A DNA stretch of 64,000 nucleotides from Bacillus sp. USDA818B3_A. GTDB taxonomy: Bacteria > Bacillota > Bacilli > Bacillales > Cytobacillaceae. The notes beneath the pieces were generated by a model. That model was not told where the DNA came from. It made no database searches and was given only the letters and a program-made list of their open reading frames with translations. The translations under genes and the position numbers were made by a program. The stretch spans positions 139,551 through 203,550 of the forward strand of contig NZ_JAABNN010000006.1 of assembly GCF_009928415.1 (NCBI RefSeq), in the 5' to 3' direction. Numbering within the stretch: position 1 is the stretch's first letter; each line of letters begins with the position of its first letter. Positions 1-7,970 of the stretch are shown here, piece by piece.

Positions 1-1
1 T

Positions 2-385
2 ATGACTGAAAAGCTGACCGAGGAAGAGTTACATAAGATTATTGAAAGAAGAAGTACAGGAAAAACAAGCTTTGCTGAATTTTTGGAGGAATTAGTGAAA
101 ATCGGGGTATCCCAATACACGATTAATGTTGCTACAGGTCAAGCAACCTATAAAGGTGAGCACTCAGAGCTAGAGACTGACCCACAAGTTGACTTCATAA
201 TTTCAGATCAATTTAATCGGGATCAAGCATTAAAAGCAATTAATTATATAGCTCTCCCCTTTTTAGACTTTCTTCGCGAAATAGCTAATGCAGGAATTTC
301 AACCTATACTGTAAATATAAGAGAGAAAAAGTCCATTTACTTCGGAATGAATGGTGATCAAATAGTAGAACCACTTCAACTTTAA
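2..385 (+). CDS. DUF1398 family protein
   Basis: A 127-residue soluble protein that I recognise as DUF1398, the family of E. coli YbcV. The family has no settled biochemical role. The sequence shows two similar halves: residues about 35-52 (IGVSQYTINVATGQATY) and about 95-112 (AGISTYTVNIREKKSIYF) repeat the same pattern of a Gly followed by a Tyr-rich beta hairpin. The ATG lies at the very edge of the window, so its ribosome binding site cannot be seen and an upstream start is possible. No operon partner is visible; the next gene is on the other strand. Confidence 0.75.
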   Translation: MTEKLTEEELHKIIERRSTGKTSFAEFLEELVKIGVSQYTINVATGQATYKGEHSELETDPQVDFIISDQFNRDQALKAINYIALPFLDFLREIANAGISTYTVNIREKKSIYFGMNGDQIVEPLQL

Positions 386-464
386 GCATTTAAAGGTTTA
401 CGATTACGCAAAATAAATATTGGACAAGATAATTGAAGTTTTTTTCATTTCTATCTTCTCTATG

Positions 465-494
465 AAAATAAATAAAGCTGCCAAAAGACAGCTT
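465..494 (-). terminator. Intrinsic terminator after the 44-aa gene
   Basis: On the minus strand the arms AAGCTGTC and GGCAGCTT enclose a TTTT loop and are followed by a T-rich tail. It sits 27 bases past the stop of the small minus-strand gene at 521-655 and so supports that gene being real. Confidence 0.65.
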
Positions 495-520
495 CCATTA
501 TTTTGTATTCAGATTATGAT

Positions 521-655
521 TTAACTGGCCCACTGTTTTATTACTTGTTCTTTTGCGATCTGATTAATCTCTTCTTCTGTTTGATCTTTGGTAGCCAATA
601 CATTCGTTTGATAAGTTTTACCATTAAGTGTTACATAGATAGTGTAGTTGTACAT
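521..655 (-). CDS. BA3454-family small stress protein (44 aa)
   Basis: A 44-residue ORF starting MYNYTIYVTLNGKTYQTNV. A strong ribosome binding site, AAAGGAG, lies eight bases before the ATG, and a terminator follows the stop. The pattern of a short beta hairpin ending in NGKTYQTNV, then an acidic-to-basic helix ending in KQW, matches my recollection of the BA3454 family of small Bacillus stress-response proteins. The biochemical role of that family is unknown to me. It is probably monocistronic. The family name is from memory; that the gene is coding is the firmer claim. Confidence 0.7.
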   Translation of the reverse strand: MYNYTIYVTLNGKTYQTNVLATKDQTEEEINQIAKEQVIKQWAS

Positions 656-1028
656 TTTTTCATTCTCCTTTATTAAAACTTATGTGAATTATATTTGTAT
701 GTTTTTATTCGTTTTTTAACTTTTTTTATTTTACTAATAAAATTATTCAGAGGAAAGTTATAAAAAAAGTCATGATTTGACAAATTGTCGATTTAATACC
801 TAATAGATAGAATGGCTGTAATCGTTAATGAGGCGTAAAGTCAATAAAATCAGTAAGCGTTTTATTGATCCTAATTTCTTATCTGATTTCTTTCATCTCT
901 ATTAGTGCAGAATAATGTCGAAATTTATTGAATAAAAGGTTTTGTACAAAAAGATAGTGGTCTCATCTCTTGGGAGGAAAAAGTTATGCCTGCGACGGAC
1001 GGTTTGGTGTTTATATATAATTCCACAC
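656..1028. other. Intergenic stretch, no supported gene
   Basis: AT-rich DNA carrying the promoter region of the small minus-strand gene on its left side. One 35-codon ORF (986-1093, plus) has a good GGGAGG site but runs through a terminator and looks like nothing I know. I see no RNA gene here. Confidence 0.5.
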
Positions 1029-1060
1029 AAAAAAAGCCGTTTCCCAAATATGAGAAACGG
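1029..1060 (-). terminator. Intrinsic terminator after the alcohol dehydrogenase
   Basis: On the minus strand the arms CCGTTTC (1060-1054) and GAAACGG (1043-1037) are followed by C and seven T residues. It lies about 110 bases past the dehydrogenase stop codon. Confidence 0.8.
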
Positions 1061-1167
1061 ATAATAAACTATACTCTAGTATTGATTAATTGAATAACTT
1101 ACTCAGAAATATATAAAATAAGTTGCTCTACTTGATTAGATAAACTTTTTCCTAAGAATTACTTAAC

Positions 1168-2208
1168 TCACATGGTGCTGATATCAATTACGAATCGGTA
1201 CTTCACATCTGAAGCTAATACTCGTTCATAGGCTTCATCAATTTGGTCGGCTGAAATGACTTCAATCATCGGAGCAATGTTATGCTCTGCACAGAAGTTC
1301 AACATGTCCTGAGTTTCACGAATGCCTCCGATCATTGACCCTGCAAACGAGCGGCGATGACCGATAAGAGAGAATACATTTAGTGAAAGCGGCTCGGCAG
1401 GTGCACCAACATTTACTAGAGTACCATCCAGAGTTAGCAGTGAGATATATGCATCAAGGTTAATCTTTGCACTCACCGTATTAATAATAAGATCAAACGT
1501 GCCGGCAAGTTTTTGGAATGTTTCCTCATCGCTTGTCGCATAGTAGTGGTCTGCCCCTAATTGCAAGCCATCGTCCTTTTTCTTCAATGTTTGAGATAAA
1601 ACAGTGACTTCAGCACCCATAGCATGGGCAATTTGGACAGCCATATGCCCCAGGCCTCCCATACCAACAACCGCTACTTTCTTACCTGGGCCAGCTCCCC
1701 AATGGTTTAATGGCGAATAGGTTGTAATACCTGCGCAAAGTAATGGGGCAGCCGCATCAAGCTCGATGTTATCAGGAATTCTAACTGCGAACTCTTCTGT
1801 TACGACAATATGGGTAGAATAACCACCTTGTGTAGGCTCGCCATATTTGTCAACACCAGCATATGTAGGGACATTTCCTTTAAGACAGTATTGTTCTTCC
1901 CCTTTACGGCAGTTCTCGCATTCACCGCAGGAGTCAACCATACAGCCAACCCCTACCCTGTCACCGATCTGGTACTTTGTAACTTCTGCTCCTACAGCTG
2001 TGACAATTCCGGCAATCTCGTGTCCAGGTACGAGCGGATAGTTTACGGGACCCCATTCGCCGTGGGCTGTATGAATGTCAGAATGGCAGATGCCTGCATA
2101 TTTAATTTCAATCAAAACATCACGTGAATCAAGATCACGACGGTTAATTTCAGCTGCTCGGAACGGTTTGTCAGGACCGTCGACAGCTCTTGCTTTAGCA
2201 GTAATCAT
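1168..2208 (-). CDS. adhA: Zinc alcohol dehydrogenase, AdhA type
   Basis: A 346-residue cytoplasmic NAD(P)-dependent, zinc-containing alcohol/aldehyde oxidoreductase of the medium-chain family. Visible are the catalytic zinc ligands C41 and the GHE motif at 62-64, the structural zinc cysteines C94, C97, C100 and C108, and the nucleotide-binding GMGGLGH near residue 183. Length and sequence fit the AdhA/YjgB group; B. subtilis AdhA is about the same size. GGAGG lies seven bases before the ATG. It is divergent from an AdhR-type MerR gene, the same arrangement as B. subtilis adhR-adhA, which responds to formaldehyde and methylglyoxal. Its promoter carries an AdhR-like operator in a 19-base spacer. 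The substrate is inferred to be short aldehydes or alcohols. Confidence 0.88.
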   Translation of the reverse strand: MITAKARAVDGPDKPFRAAEINRRDLDSRDVLIEIKYAGICHSDIHTAHGEWGPVNYPLVPGHEIAGIVTAVGAEVTKYQIGDRVGVGCMVDSCGECENCRKGEEQYCLKGNVPTYAGVDKYGEPTQGGYSTHIVVTEEFAVRIPDNIELDAAAPLLCAGITTYSPLNHWGAGPGKKVAVVGMGGLGHMAVQIAHAMGAEVTVLSQTLKKKDDGLQLGADHYYATSDEETFQKLAGTFDLIINTVSAKINLDAYISLLTLDGTLVNVGAPAEPLSLNVFSLIGHRRSFAGSMIGGIRETQDMLNFCAEHNIAPMIEVISADQIDEAYERVLASDVKYRFVIDISTM

Positions 2209-2326
2209 TAAAAAACCTCCAAAAAATATATTTCAAGAGAATAAACTTTTAGTAGATGTAAATGGGAATGCAGATCAAAATTCCACTTTTCTCCTCTTTT
2301 CTTCCCTTTTTTTCTCTTGCAAAACT

Positions 2327-2357
2327 ATGGTAACCCTTATAGTTAACTCTAAGTCAA
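2327..2357 (-). promoter_or_regulatory. MerR-type promoter and operator of adhA
   Basis: On the minus strand TTGACT (2357-2352) is followed by a 19-base spacer and TACCAT (2332-2327). The long spacer is the hallmark of MerR-activated promoters. Within it lies the inverted repeat CTTATAG-TTAA-CTCTAAG (2336-2353, plus reading), close to the AdhR consensus CTTAAAG-N4-CTTTAAG that I recall from B. subtilis. Confidence 0.75.
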
Positions 2358-2474
2358 GCAATTAACTATTTTTTTATTGAAGTTCTCCGGCCAATCAGAT
2401 TCCATTTCAAAAATATTAACAAAAGCTATCAATACTTTTTTAATAGATATACTACCTTCCCTTTAAGATGAACT

Positions 2475-2531
2475 TTGACATCCAGCAAATAGCGTGATAC
2501 GATCCTCTTTATTCATAGAGTTAACTCTAAG
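2475..2531 (+). promoter_or_regulatory. adhR promoter with second AdhR-like operator
   Basis: TTGACA (2475-2480), a 17-base spacer and an extended TGA-TACGAT (2495-2503) form a good sigma-A promoter reading toward adhR. A second copy of the operator, CATAGAG-TTAA-CTCTAAG, lies at 2514-2531, just downstream of the likely start point. Binding there would be expected to block adhR transcription, which suggests autoregulation. Confidence 0.6.
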
Positions 2532-2566
2532 TCTAGTCTATATTATGAAGAATCGGGGGATAAATG

Positions 2567-2983
2567 ATGAAGACCTATTCGATCGGCGAAGTCGCAAAAG
2601 AATTAAACCTCACGCCATATACCTTGCGTTACTACGACAAGGAGGGTCTTATTCCTTTTGTAGAACGGACATCAAGCGGAACACGATTGTTTAAAGAATC
2701 TGATATCGCCGCTTTAAAAGTAATTGAATGTTTAAAATCCACCGGGATGCCAATCAAAGAAATTAAAAGTTTCATTGATTGGTGCTCTGAAGGAGATTCC
2801 ACATTGCAGCAGAGATATGACATGTTTATGGAAAGAAAAGCTACAGTGGAAGCACAGATAGAGGAACTAAGAAAAACGATAGAGGTCATTGAGCATAAAT
2901 GCTTTTATTACAAGACTGCATTGGATGCCGGTACGGAAGACATTCATAGAAATAATAAGATGGAAATTCCCATTACAAATTAA
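2567..2983 (+). CDS. adhR: MerR-family regulator, AdhR/NmlR type
   Basis: A MerR-family transcription regulator of 138 residues. The N-terminal winged helix-turn-helix (SIGEVAKELNLTPYTLRYYDKEG) is followed by a linker and a coiled-coil dimerisation helix at about 75-115. One cysteine, in IECLKSTGM at about residue 55, sits where AdhR/NmlR proteins have the redox- or aldehyde-sensing Cys; two others (about 68 and 107) are present. Two ATG codons are in tandem at 2564 and 2567; the second has better spacing to GGGGGA at 2555-2560. Divergent from the dehydrogenase, with two matching operators between them. It is expected to activate adhA under electrophile stress. Confidence 0.85.
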   Translation: MKTYSIGEVAKELNLTPYTLRYYDKEGLIPFVERTSSGTRLFKESDIAALKVIECLKSTGMPIKEIKSFIDWCSEGDSTLQQRYDMFMERKATVEAQIEELRKTIEVIEHKCFYYKTALDAGTEDIHRNNKMEIPITN

Positions 2984-3025
2984 AAAAGCCCCCTGTTTAT
3001 TATAGATAGACAGGGGGCTCTATTT
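2981..3025. terminator. Bidirectional terminator between convergent genes
   Basis: Arms AGCCCCCTGT (2987-2996) and ACAGGGGGCT (3010-3019) form a strong hairpin. The minus side ends in six T residues and the plus side in CTATTTAT, so it can stop both adhR and the opposing oxidoreductase gene. Confidence 0.85.
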
Positions 3026-3043
3026 ATATCACTTACACTATAA

Positions 3044-4012
3044 TTAGGAATTCACTACAACAATTTTTCCATTAGCTTTATTACTTTCCATCAGGAGATG
3101 CGCCTGGGCGATTTCATCGAGTGGGAACACTTCAGCAATGGGAACGTCCATTTTATGTTGTGCAATATGTCCGAACAGTTCGACGAGCAATTTCTCTTTA
3201 AAATTCACTCCGCTATCAAACTGAGTAAAATAGGCCCCAGAAGGAATATCAATCATAGGCTCAAAGTTGTCCGCCACCCATTCACCACCCAGGATCCCTG
3301 TCATACATAGGATTCCATGTTCAGCGAGTAACTTAAGTGAACTTTTTAATGTGACAGTCCCTACTAGTTCTAAAACTTTGTTCACGCCATTTGGAAAAAG
3401 AGAGAATAGTTGTTCTGATAAGCTATCATCATCAAGTAACACAAAATCTGCACCATATACTTTTAAAAATTCCTGCTTATTTGTGTTTCGAGTAGTCGAA
3501 ATCACAATAGCACCAGCACTTTTAGCAAGCTGCAGCGCAGCTAGTCCGATAGAGCTTGTTCCCCCGCGGATAAGTAAAGTTTCTCCTTTTGTAACTCGCA
3601 GTGTATCAAAAAGGGAAGCGTATGCCGTGTAATACATTTCGGGAATGGCCGCCAGTTTTACCCAGTCCATATCATTGTTAATCGGGTAAACTTGGGAGGC
3701 TGGTATTAGGGCGTATTCTGCGTAGCTCCCATCAAACTCACGTCCAAGTCCCCCCATCAGGGATACAACCCGCTGACCTTTTTGAAAAGAACTATCTGAT
3801 GGATCTGCAATTTCTCCTGCACATTCGATTCCAATAATTCTCGGGAGCTTGACGGACGGAGAATCCCCCTGTCGAGTAAAAATCTCCGACCGGTTAATAC
3901 CGAACGCCTTAATTTTAACCAGCACCCACCCAGGCTTTACTTCTGGAACCGGAACTTCCTGTACAGCCAATTCACTTGCCGTACAGGGTTTTTCCAAAAC
4001 AACTGCTTTCAT
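3044..4012 (-). CDS. Zinc-free MDR oxidoreductase (quinone reductase-like)
   Basis: A 322-residue medium-chain dehydrogenase/reductase. The N-terminal GroES-like fold (KPGWVLVKIKAFGINRSEI) lacks the cysteine and histidine ligands of zinc alcohol dehydrogenases, so it belongs with the NADPH:quinone oxidoreductase and enoyl-reductase branch. The cofactor-binding region is at about residues 145-175 (LLIRGGTSSIGLAALQLAKSAGA). GGAGGAG lies upstream of the ATG. It is 19 bases downstream of the ABC transporter gene on the same strand with no terminator between them, so it may be co-transcribed. The substrate is unknown; reduction of quinones or reactive carbonyls is the family expectation. Confidence 0.8.
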   Translation of the reverse strand: MKAVVLEKPCTASELAVQEVPVPEVKPGWVLVKIKAFGINRSEIFTRQGDSPSVKLPRIIGIECAGEIADPSDSSFQKGQRVVSLMGGLGREFDGSYAEYALIPASQVYPINNDMDWVKLAAIPEMYYTAYASLFDTLRVTKGETLLIRGGTSSIGLAALQLAKSAGAIVISTTRNTNKQEFLKVYGADFVLLDDDSLSEQLFSLFPNGVNKVLELVGTVTLKSSLKLLAEHGILCMTGILGGEWVADNFEPMIDIPSGAYFTQFDSGVNFKEKLLVELFGHIAQHKMDVPIAEVFPLDEIAQAHLLMESNKANGKIVVVNS

Positions 4013-4031
4013 GTTAACTCCTCCTTATCCA

Positions 4032-5558
4032 TTATTTCTTCAGAAGACCTTCCCTGGTTAAGAAGTCCCTCGCCACATCTTCGGCTTTTTTTCCTTTGAC
4101 ACCCACTTTATAGTTCATTTTTTGCATTTGGCTGTCGGTAATCTTTCCAGCTAGTTTATTCAATGCTGGTACAATCTCTGGGTATTTTTCGATCGTTTCT
4201 TGCCGCAATAAAGGCGATCCTTGATAGGGCGGGAAGAAATGCTTATCATCTTCAAGCACCACCAGGTGGTATTTTTGCAGTTCACCATCCGTTGAATAGG
4301 CATTCATCAGATTCACTTTGCCTGATTGGATAGCATGATATCTTACAGACGGATCCAATGTCACCACCTTAAAATTCAATCCATATTTTTGAGCCAAACC
4401 GGGATACCCATCCTGTATGTCAGCAAACTCAGGGTCAAAACCAGCCGTTACATACTGTTCAACTTTTACAAGGTCGGAAATCTTTTTCAGATGATACTTT
4501 TTTGCAAAATCTTCCGGGACCGCTATGGCATAGGTGTCATTAAATTTCATCGGAGATAGCAATGTCATGTGATATTTTTTTGCCATCCCTTCTTTTGCCT
4601 GGGTGTACACTTCTTTACTGTCTGTACTAACAGGATTCTCTTTTAGAAAATTGATTATGGCAGTTCCCGAAAACTCCGGATAAACATCTACATCCTTCGA
4701 TTTCAATGCATTAAAAACAAAGGTCGTATCGCCTAGACCGGTTCTTAACTCCACATTCAAATCTGTATTTTCTTCGATCAGTAATTTATACATATTGTCC
4801 AGTATTTCAGGCTCCGGACCGAATTTTCCAGCGACGACAATCGGCTTTTGCTCCTTTTGAAGAAAGGCTGGACCAAGCATTGATCCAACGATAAGAACGA
4901 TCACTAGCGCGAAAGCAACAGATGCCGCCATGATCTTTTTAAAAGAAATTCTTTCGAGTCTTCGGAGCAACAGATCAAAAATAATCGCTAATAGTGCGGA
5001 CGGCACAGCTCCTAGGATAATTAGTGAATAATCATTCCGGGATATTCCAAGTAGAATAATATCCCCTAATCCACCAGCTCCAATCAGTGAAGCAATTGTG
5101 GCCGTTCCTATTATAAAAATGGCAGCTGTTCGGATCCCCGCCATAATGACAGGCATCGCTAAAGGCAGCTCGACTTTTAATAATCTTTTTCTTCTATTCA
5201 TTCCCATCGCACTAGCGGCTTCCAATAAGGAAGGTTCTACTTCTTTAATTCCCGTATAGGTGTTCCGTAATAGTGGAAGGAGAGCATAAGCGATTAGCGC
5301 GATTACGGCAGGGATAGTTCCTATCCCGAATAATGGAATCAAAAGTCCTAATAAAGCTAAAGAAGGGATGGTTTGCAGCACACCAGTAATGCCAATGATA
5401 TATTCAGCCAATCTTTGTTTTCTTGTTAAATAGATTCCTAGTGGAATCGCAATAATTAATGAGAAAAAAAGAGCGATTAACGAAATTTCAATATGCTGTA
5501 AGAGAGCGGTAAGAAGCTGGGATTTCCTTGCTGCTAATACACTTATTAAATTATTCAT
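4032..5558 (-). CDS. ABC transporter permease fused to substrate-binding domain (OpuF/EgtU-like)
   Basis: A 508-residue membrane protein in which an ABC permease and an extracellular binding protein are one chain. Residues 1-205 hold five to six membrane helices with the EAA-type loop (EAASAMGMNRRKRLLKVELPL). A further helix at about 208-232 leads to a glycine-betaine/choline-type binding domain (about 240-508, starting IVVAGKFGPEPEILDNMY). This architecture occurs in OpuF, BilEB and the ergothioneine importer EgtU. It overlaps the ATPase gene by 8 bases, with GGGGGG upstream of the ATG. The ligand cannot be decided by eye: a compatible solute, a choline-like compound or ergothioneine are all possible. 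Confidence 0.85.
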   Translation of the reverse strand: MNNLISVLAARKSQLLTALLQHIEISLIALFFSLIIAIPLGIYLTRKQRLAEYIIGITGVLQTIPSLALLGLLIPLFGIGTIPAVIALIAYALLPLLRNTYTGIKEVEPSLLEAASAMGMNRRKRLLKVELPLAMPVIMAGIRTAAIFIIGTATIASLIGAGGLGDIILLGISRNDYSLIILGAVPSALLAIIFDLLLRRLERISFKKIMAASVAFALVIVLIVGSMLGPAFLQKEQKPIVVAGKFGPEPEILDNMYKLLIEENTDLNVELRTGLGDTTFVFNALKSKDVDVYPEFSGTAIINFLKENPVSTDSKEVYTQAKEGMAKKYHMTLLSPMKFNDTYAIAVPEDFAKKYHLKKISDLVKVEQYVTAGFDPEFADIQDGYPGLAQKYGLNFKVVTLDPSVRYHAIQSGKVNLMNAYSTDGELQKYHLVVLEDDKHFFPPYQGSPLLRQETIEKYPEIVPALNKLAGKITDSQMQKMNYKVGVKGKKAEDVARDFLTREGLLKK

Positions 5559-6507
5559 GAGCTTGCCCCCCTTCTCTCAAATAGTGGGACATGACTTTAA
5601 GTGCATGTTGCCTGTGGATTATACCAATTACTTTTCCATTGTCTTCTACAGAAATTTGTTCGAACATTGCAAGATACTCTACTGCCTCATCTACCCGCGT
5701 TAATAAAGAAATGGTCTTCGTATCAGATGAAATTTCCTGTCCTGCTTGAACAGGTGTAATAAGTTCATTCAACTTAATAGTTAAATGACGGCTGCCAACG
5801 AAGTCACGCACAAAATCATTGACAGGATTGGTTATAAATTCGTGTGGAGTGCCAATCTGAACAATTTCACCCTCTTTCATCAAACAAATACGATCTCCTA
5901 GCTTTAGAGCTTCCTGCATGTCATGGGTAACAAACACAATTGTTTTTTTCAGGTTTCGTTGTATTTCAAGCGTATCATCCTGCAATTTTTCCCGGCTAAA
6001 TGGATCAAGCGCACTAAAGGGTTCGTCCATTAAAATAATTTCAGGATCCGCAGCTAAAGCTCTTATAACACCTACTCGCTGCTGTTGTCCGCCCGAAAGT
6101 TCACTAGGTTTGCGATTTCGATATTCTTTTGGGTCAAGATCTGCCATTTTCAGCAATTCATCCACCCGATCAGCAATCTTTTCTTTGTCCCAATTGATTA
6201 GTTCAGGTACAACGGCAATATTTTCAGCAATGGTCATGTGTGGAAAAAGTGCAATTTGCTGAAGAACATAGCCAATATTCCAACGAAGTTCATTGATATC
6301 ATAGTCGCTTATTTTTCGACCATTTATCCACACCCGCCCTTTTGATAAGTCAATGAGGCGATTAATCATTTTTAAGGTCGTTGTCTTTCCCGAACCACTA
6401 GGTCCGATTAAGACAAAAAATTCGCCTTTCTTTATTTCAAAATCTAAAGATTTCACAGCAAAGGTCCCATTAGGAAATTGTTTCGAGACATGTTCAAAAC
6501 GGATCAT
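5551..6507 (-). CDS. ABC transporter ATPase, betaine/proline/choline family
   Basis: A 318-residue ATP-binding subunit. It shows Walker A GPSGSGKTT (about 36-44), the signature LSGGQQQRVGVIRALA (about 139-154), Walker B IILMDEP and the switch His in VTHD. The C-terminal 80 residues resemble a reduced CBS-like module, as in the OpuCA/ProV branch. It is the first gene of the operon and overlaps the fused permease-binding gene, which it should power from the cytoplasmic side. GGAGAGG precedes the ATG. Two copies of one palindrome lie upstream and may be operators. Confidence 0.88.
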   Translation of the reverse strand: MIRFEHVSKQFPNGTFAVKSLDFEIKKGEFFVLIGPSGSGKTTTLKMINRLIDLSKGRVWINGRKISDYDINELRWNIGYVLQQIALFPHMTIAENIAVVPELINWDKEKIADRVDELLKMADLDPKEYRNRKPSELSGGQQQRVGVIRALAADPEIILMDEPFSALDPFSREKLQDDTLEIQRNLKKTIVFVTHDMQEALKLGDRICLMKEGEIVQIGTPHEFITNPVNDFVRDFVGSRHLTIKLNELITPVQAGQEISSDTKTISLLTRVDEAVEYLAMFEQISVEDNGKVIGIIHRQHALKVMSHYLREGGQAHE

Positions 6508-6568
6508 TTTTACCTCTCCTTTTTTTTAGTAGCTTACCCTATCTCAATCTCTTATAAATTTCAATTAG

Positions 6569-6698
6569 ATAGATATCTATGTATTGCACGAAAAAAATGA
6601 AAGCTTTTAAGATTTTTCTAGCAACTATTCTACCTGATTTCCCCCTATTGACGCTGTATTACATTTCATCACGTTTTTTATTATATATAGATATCTAT
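6569..6698. promoter_or_regulatory. Paired 12-bp palindromes upstream of the ABC operon
   Basis: The perfect palindrome ATAGATATCTAT occurs at 6569-6580 and again at 6687-6698, each followed by G. The copies are 118 bases apart, between the ABC transporter start (6507) and the leader of the DMT gene. The stretch 6508-6909 holds nothing else I can support as a gene. Two copies of a perfect even palindrome suggest sites for a dimeric repressor, possibly with looping. Confidence 0.4.
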
Positions 6699-6909
6699 GT
6701 TTTTTCAAATAAAAACAGGTTTATTTGCTTTCTTTTTCACGTTATGACCTAGTCAAAAATAAAACAGTACAGCGACCGCTGACCATTAAGTTCAGGAATA
6801 CTATGACTTTCAGAAATAACCTTATATCTATAAAACAATAAATGGCAAATATTCTATGCTATAATAAAAAACAAAAAATTGTAATTAGATTGGACTAGAG
6901 GTGAATGAA

Positions 6910-6966
6910 ATGTATTGGACTCCATTATTTGAAAATGATGTACCAGTAGCACTCTTCTGCTCTTAA
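6910..6966 (+). other. 18-codon ORF, possible leader peptide
   Basis: A short ORF (MYWTPLFENDVPVALFCS) with the ribosome binding site AGAGGTG upstream ends 70 bases before the real start of the DMT transporter. It could be a leader peptide that influences the downstream gene or a remnant of a longer gene. I do not recognise the sequence. Confidence 0.25.
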
Positions 6967-7036
6967 TAGCGTGAAGGTGACTACATCTCTCCGTTTAGAG
7001 CAGGATCAAAAAGGATTAATAACGGAGGGTACAAAA

Positions 7037-7906
7037 ATGAAAAATACCTTATTAGGTTCTTTATATTTAATTTTAGCTTCAAGTATTTGGGGCGGAATGT
7101 ACGTTGTTGTGAAAGTTGTAGTATCGGTTATACCTCTGCTGGAACTTGTGTGGATGCGATACCTAGTGGCCATTGTTGCTCTCCTATTTATAGGTCTTCT
7201 TACAAAACAAAATTGGCGAATCGAAAAGCGTTATTTCTTAATCATCATAGCCATTGGGATTATTGGTAATGCTATTTCAATCGTGGCCCAGGAAACTGGT
7301 ACTATGCTTTCCACCGCACAAATGGGAGCGATGATAACTTCTTCTACCCCAGCATTTATGGTTATATTTGCACGCTTAATCCTTAAAGAACGGTTGACGT
7401 TAAAAAAGGGAATCTCTGTTTGTTTAGCAACAATGGGGGTCCTTCTTATTGTGGGAATTGGCGATATAAATATGTCTAGTAAACTTGGCGGGATTTCACT
7501 ATTTATTGCAGCTGTTACATGGGCGCTTATGTCTGTACTCGTCAAGCGATTACCGAGTGAATATTCACAAATTGTGGTAACCACCTATTCCATTTTGGTT
7601 GCTTTAATCGTGTTGACTCCTTTTGTTGAGTTACAAAAAGTTAACCTATCTCAACTGACTCACCCGGCCATTTGGGGAGGACTTTTATATTTGGGTATTA
7701 TTTCAACAGCGAGTGGATTTCTGCTTTGGAATCGTGGATTACAAATGCTTAACGCCTCAAGTGGTGGGATATTTTTCTTCTTCCAGCCCCTGGTTGGGAC
7801 TTTACTTGGCTGGCTTATACTTGGCGAGAGCATAGGTGTCACCTTTTGGATAGGCACGATCTTAATTTTCGCTGGTGTTTTATTCGTCATCTTTGAGAAA
7901 CAATAA
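7037..7906 (+). CDS. EamA/RhaT-family DMT transporter
   Basis: A 289-residue inner-membrane exporter of the drug/metabolite transporter superfamily. Ten hydrophobic helices are visible in two EamA halves (about 1-140 and 145-289). The first begins LLGSLYLILASSIWGGMYVVVK and the second has the typical SGGIFFFFQPLVGTLLGWLILGE before the last helix. I place the start at the ATG at 7037, with GGAGGG eight bases before it; an in-frame ATG at 6971 is longer but lacks a site and adds a hydrophilic tail foreign to the family. The substrate is unknown; amino acids or small metabolites are usual. Confidence 0.85.
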   Translation: MKNTLLGSLYLILASSIWGGMYVVVKVVVSVIPLLELVWMRYLVAIVALLFIGLLTKQNWRIEKRYFLIIIAIGIIGNAISIVAQETGTMLSTAQMGAMITSSTPAFMVIFARLILKERLTLKKGISVCLATMGVLLIVGIGDINMSSKLGGISLFIAAVTWALMSVLVKRLPSEYSQIVVTTYSILVALIVLTPFVELQKVNLSQLTHPAIWGGLLYLGIISTASGFLLWNRGLQMLNASSGGIFFFFQPLVGTLLGWLILGESIGVTFWIGTILIFAGVLFVIFEKQ

Positions 7907-7918
7907 TAATTAAAAACT

Positions 7919-7960
7919 CTGATTTCCTTCTTTATCAAAGGAAATCAGGGTTTCTTTTTT
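7919..7960. terminator. Bidirectional terminator
   Basis: Arms CTGATTTCCTT (7919-7929) and AAGGAAATCAG (7938-7948) are followed on the plus strand by GGTTTCTTTTTT. It lies between the DMT gene and the convergent aldo/keto reductase gene. Confidence 0.85.
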
Positions 7961-7970
7961 AAAAAAACTA

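Noticed and set aside
986..1093. 35-codon plus-strand ORF with a GGGAGG site
   Set aside because: It reads straight through the terminator of the opposing adhA gene, has no recognisable sequence and no terminator of its own. The ribosome-binding-like sequence may be chance.
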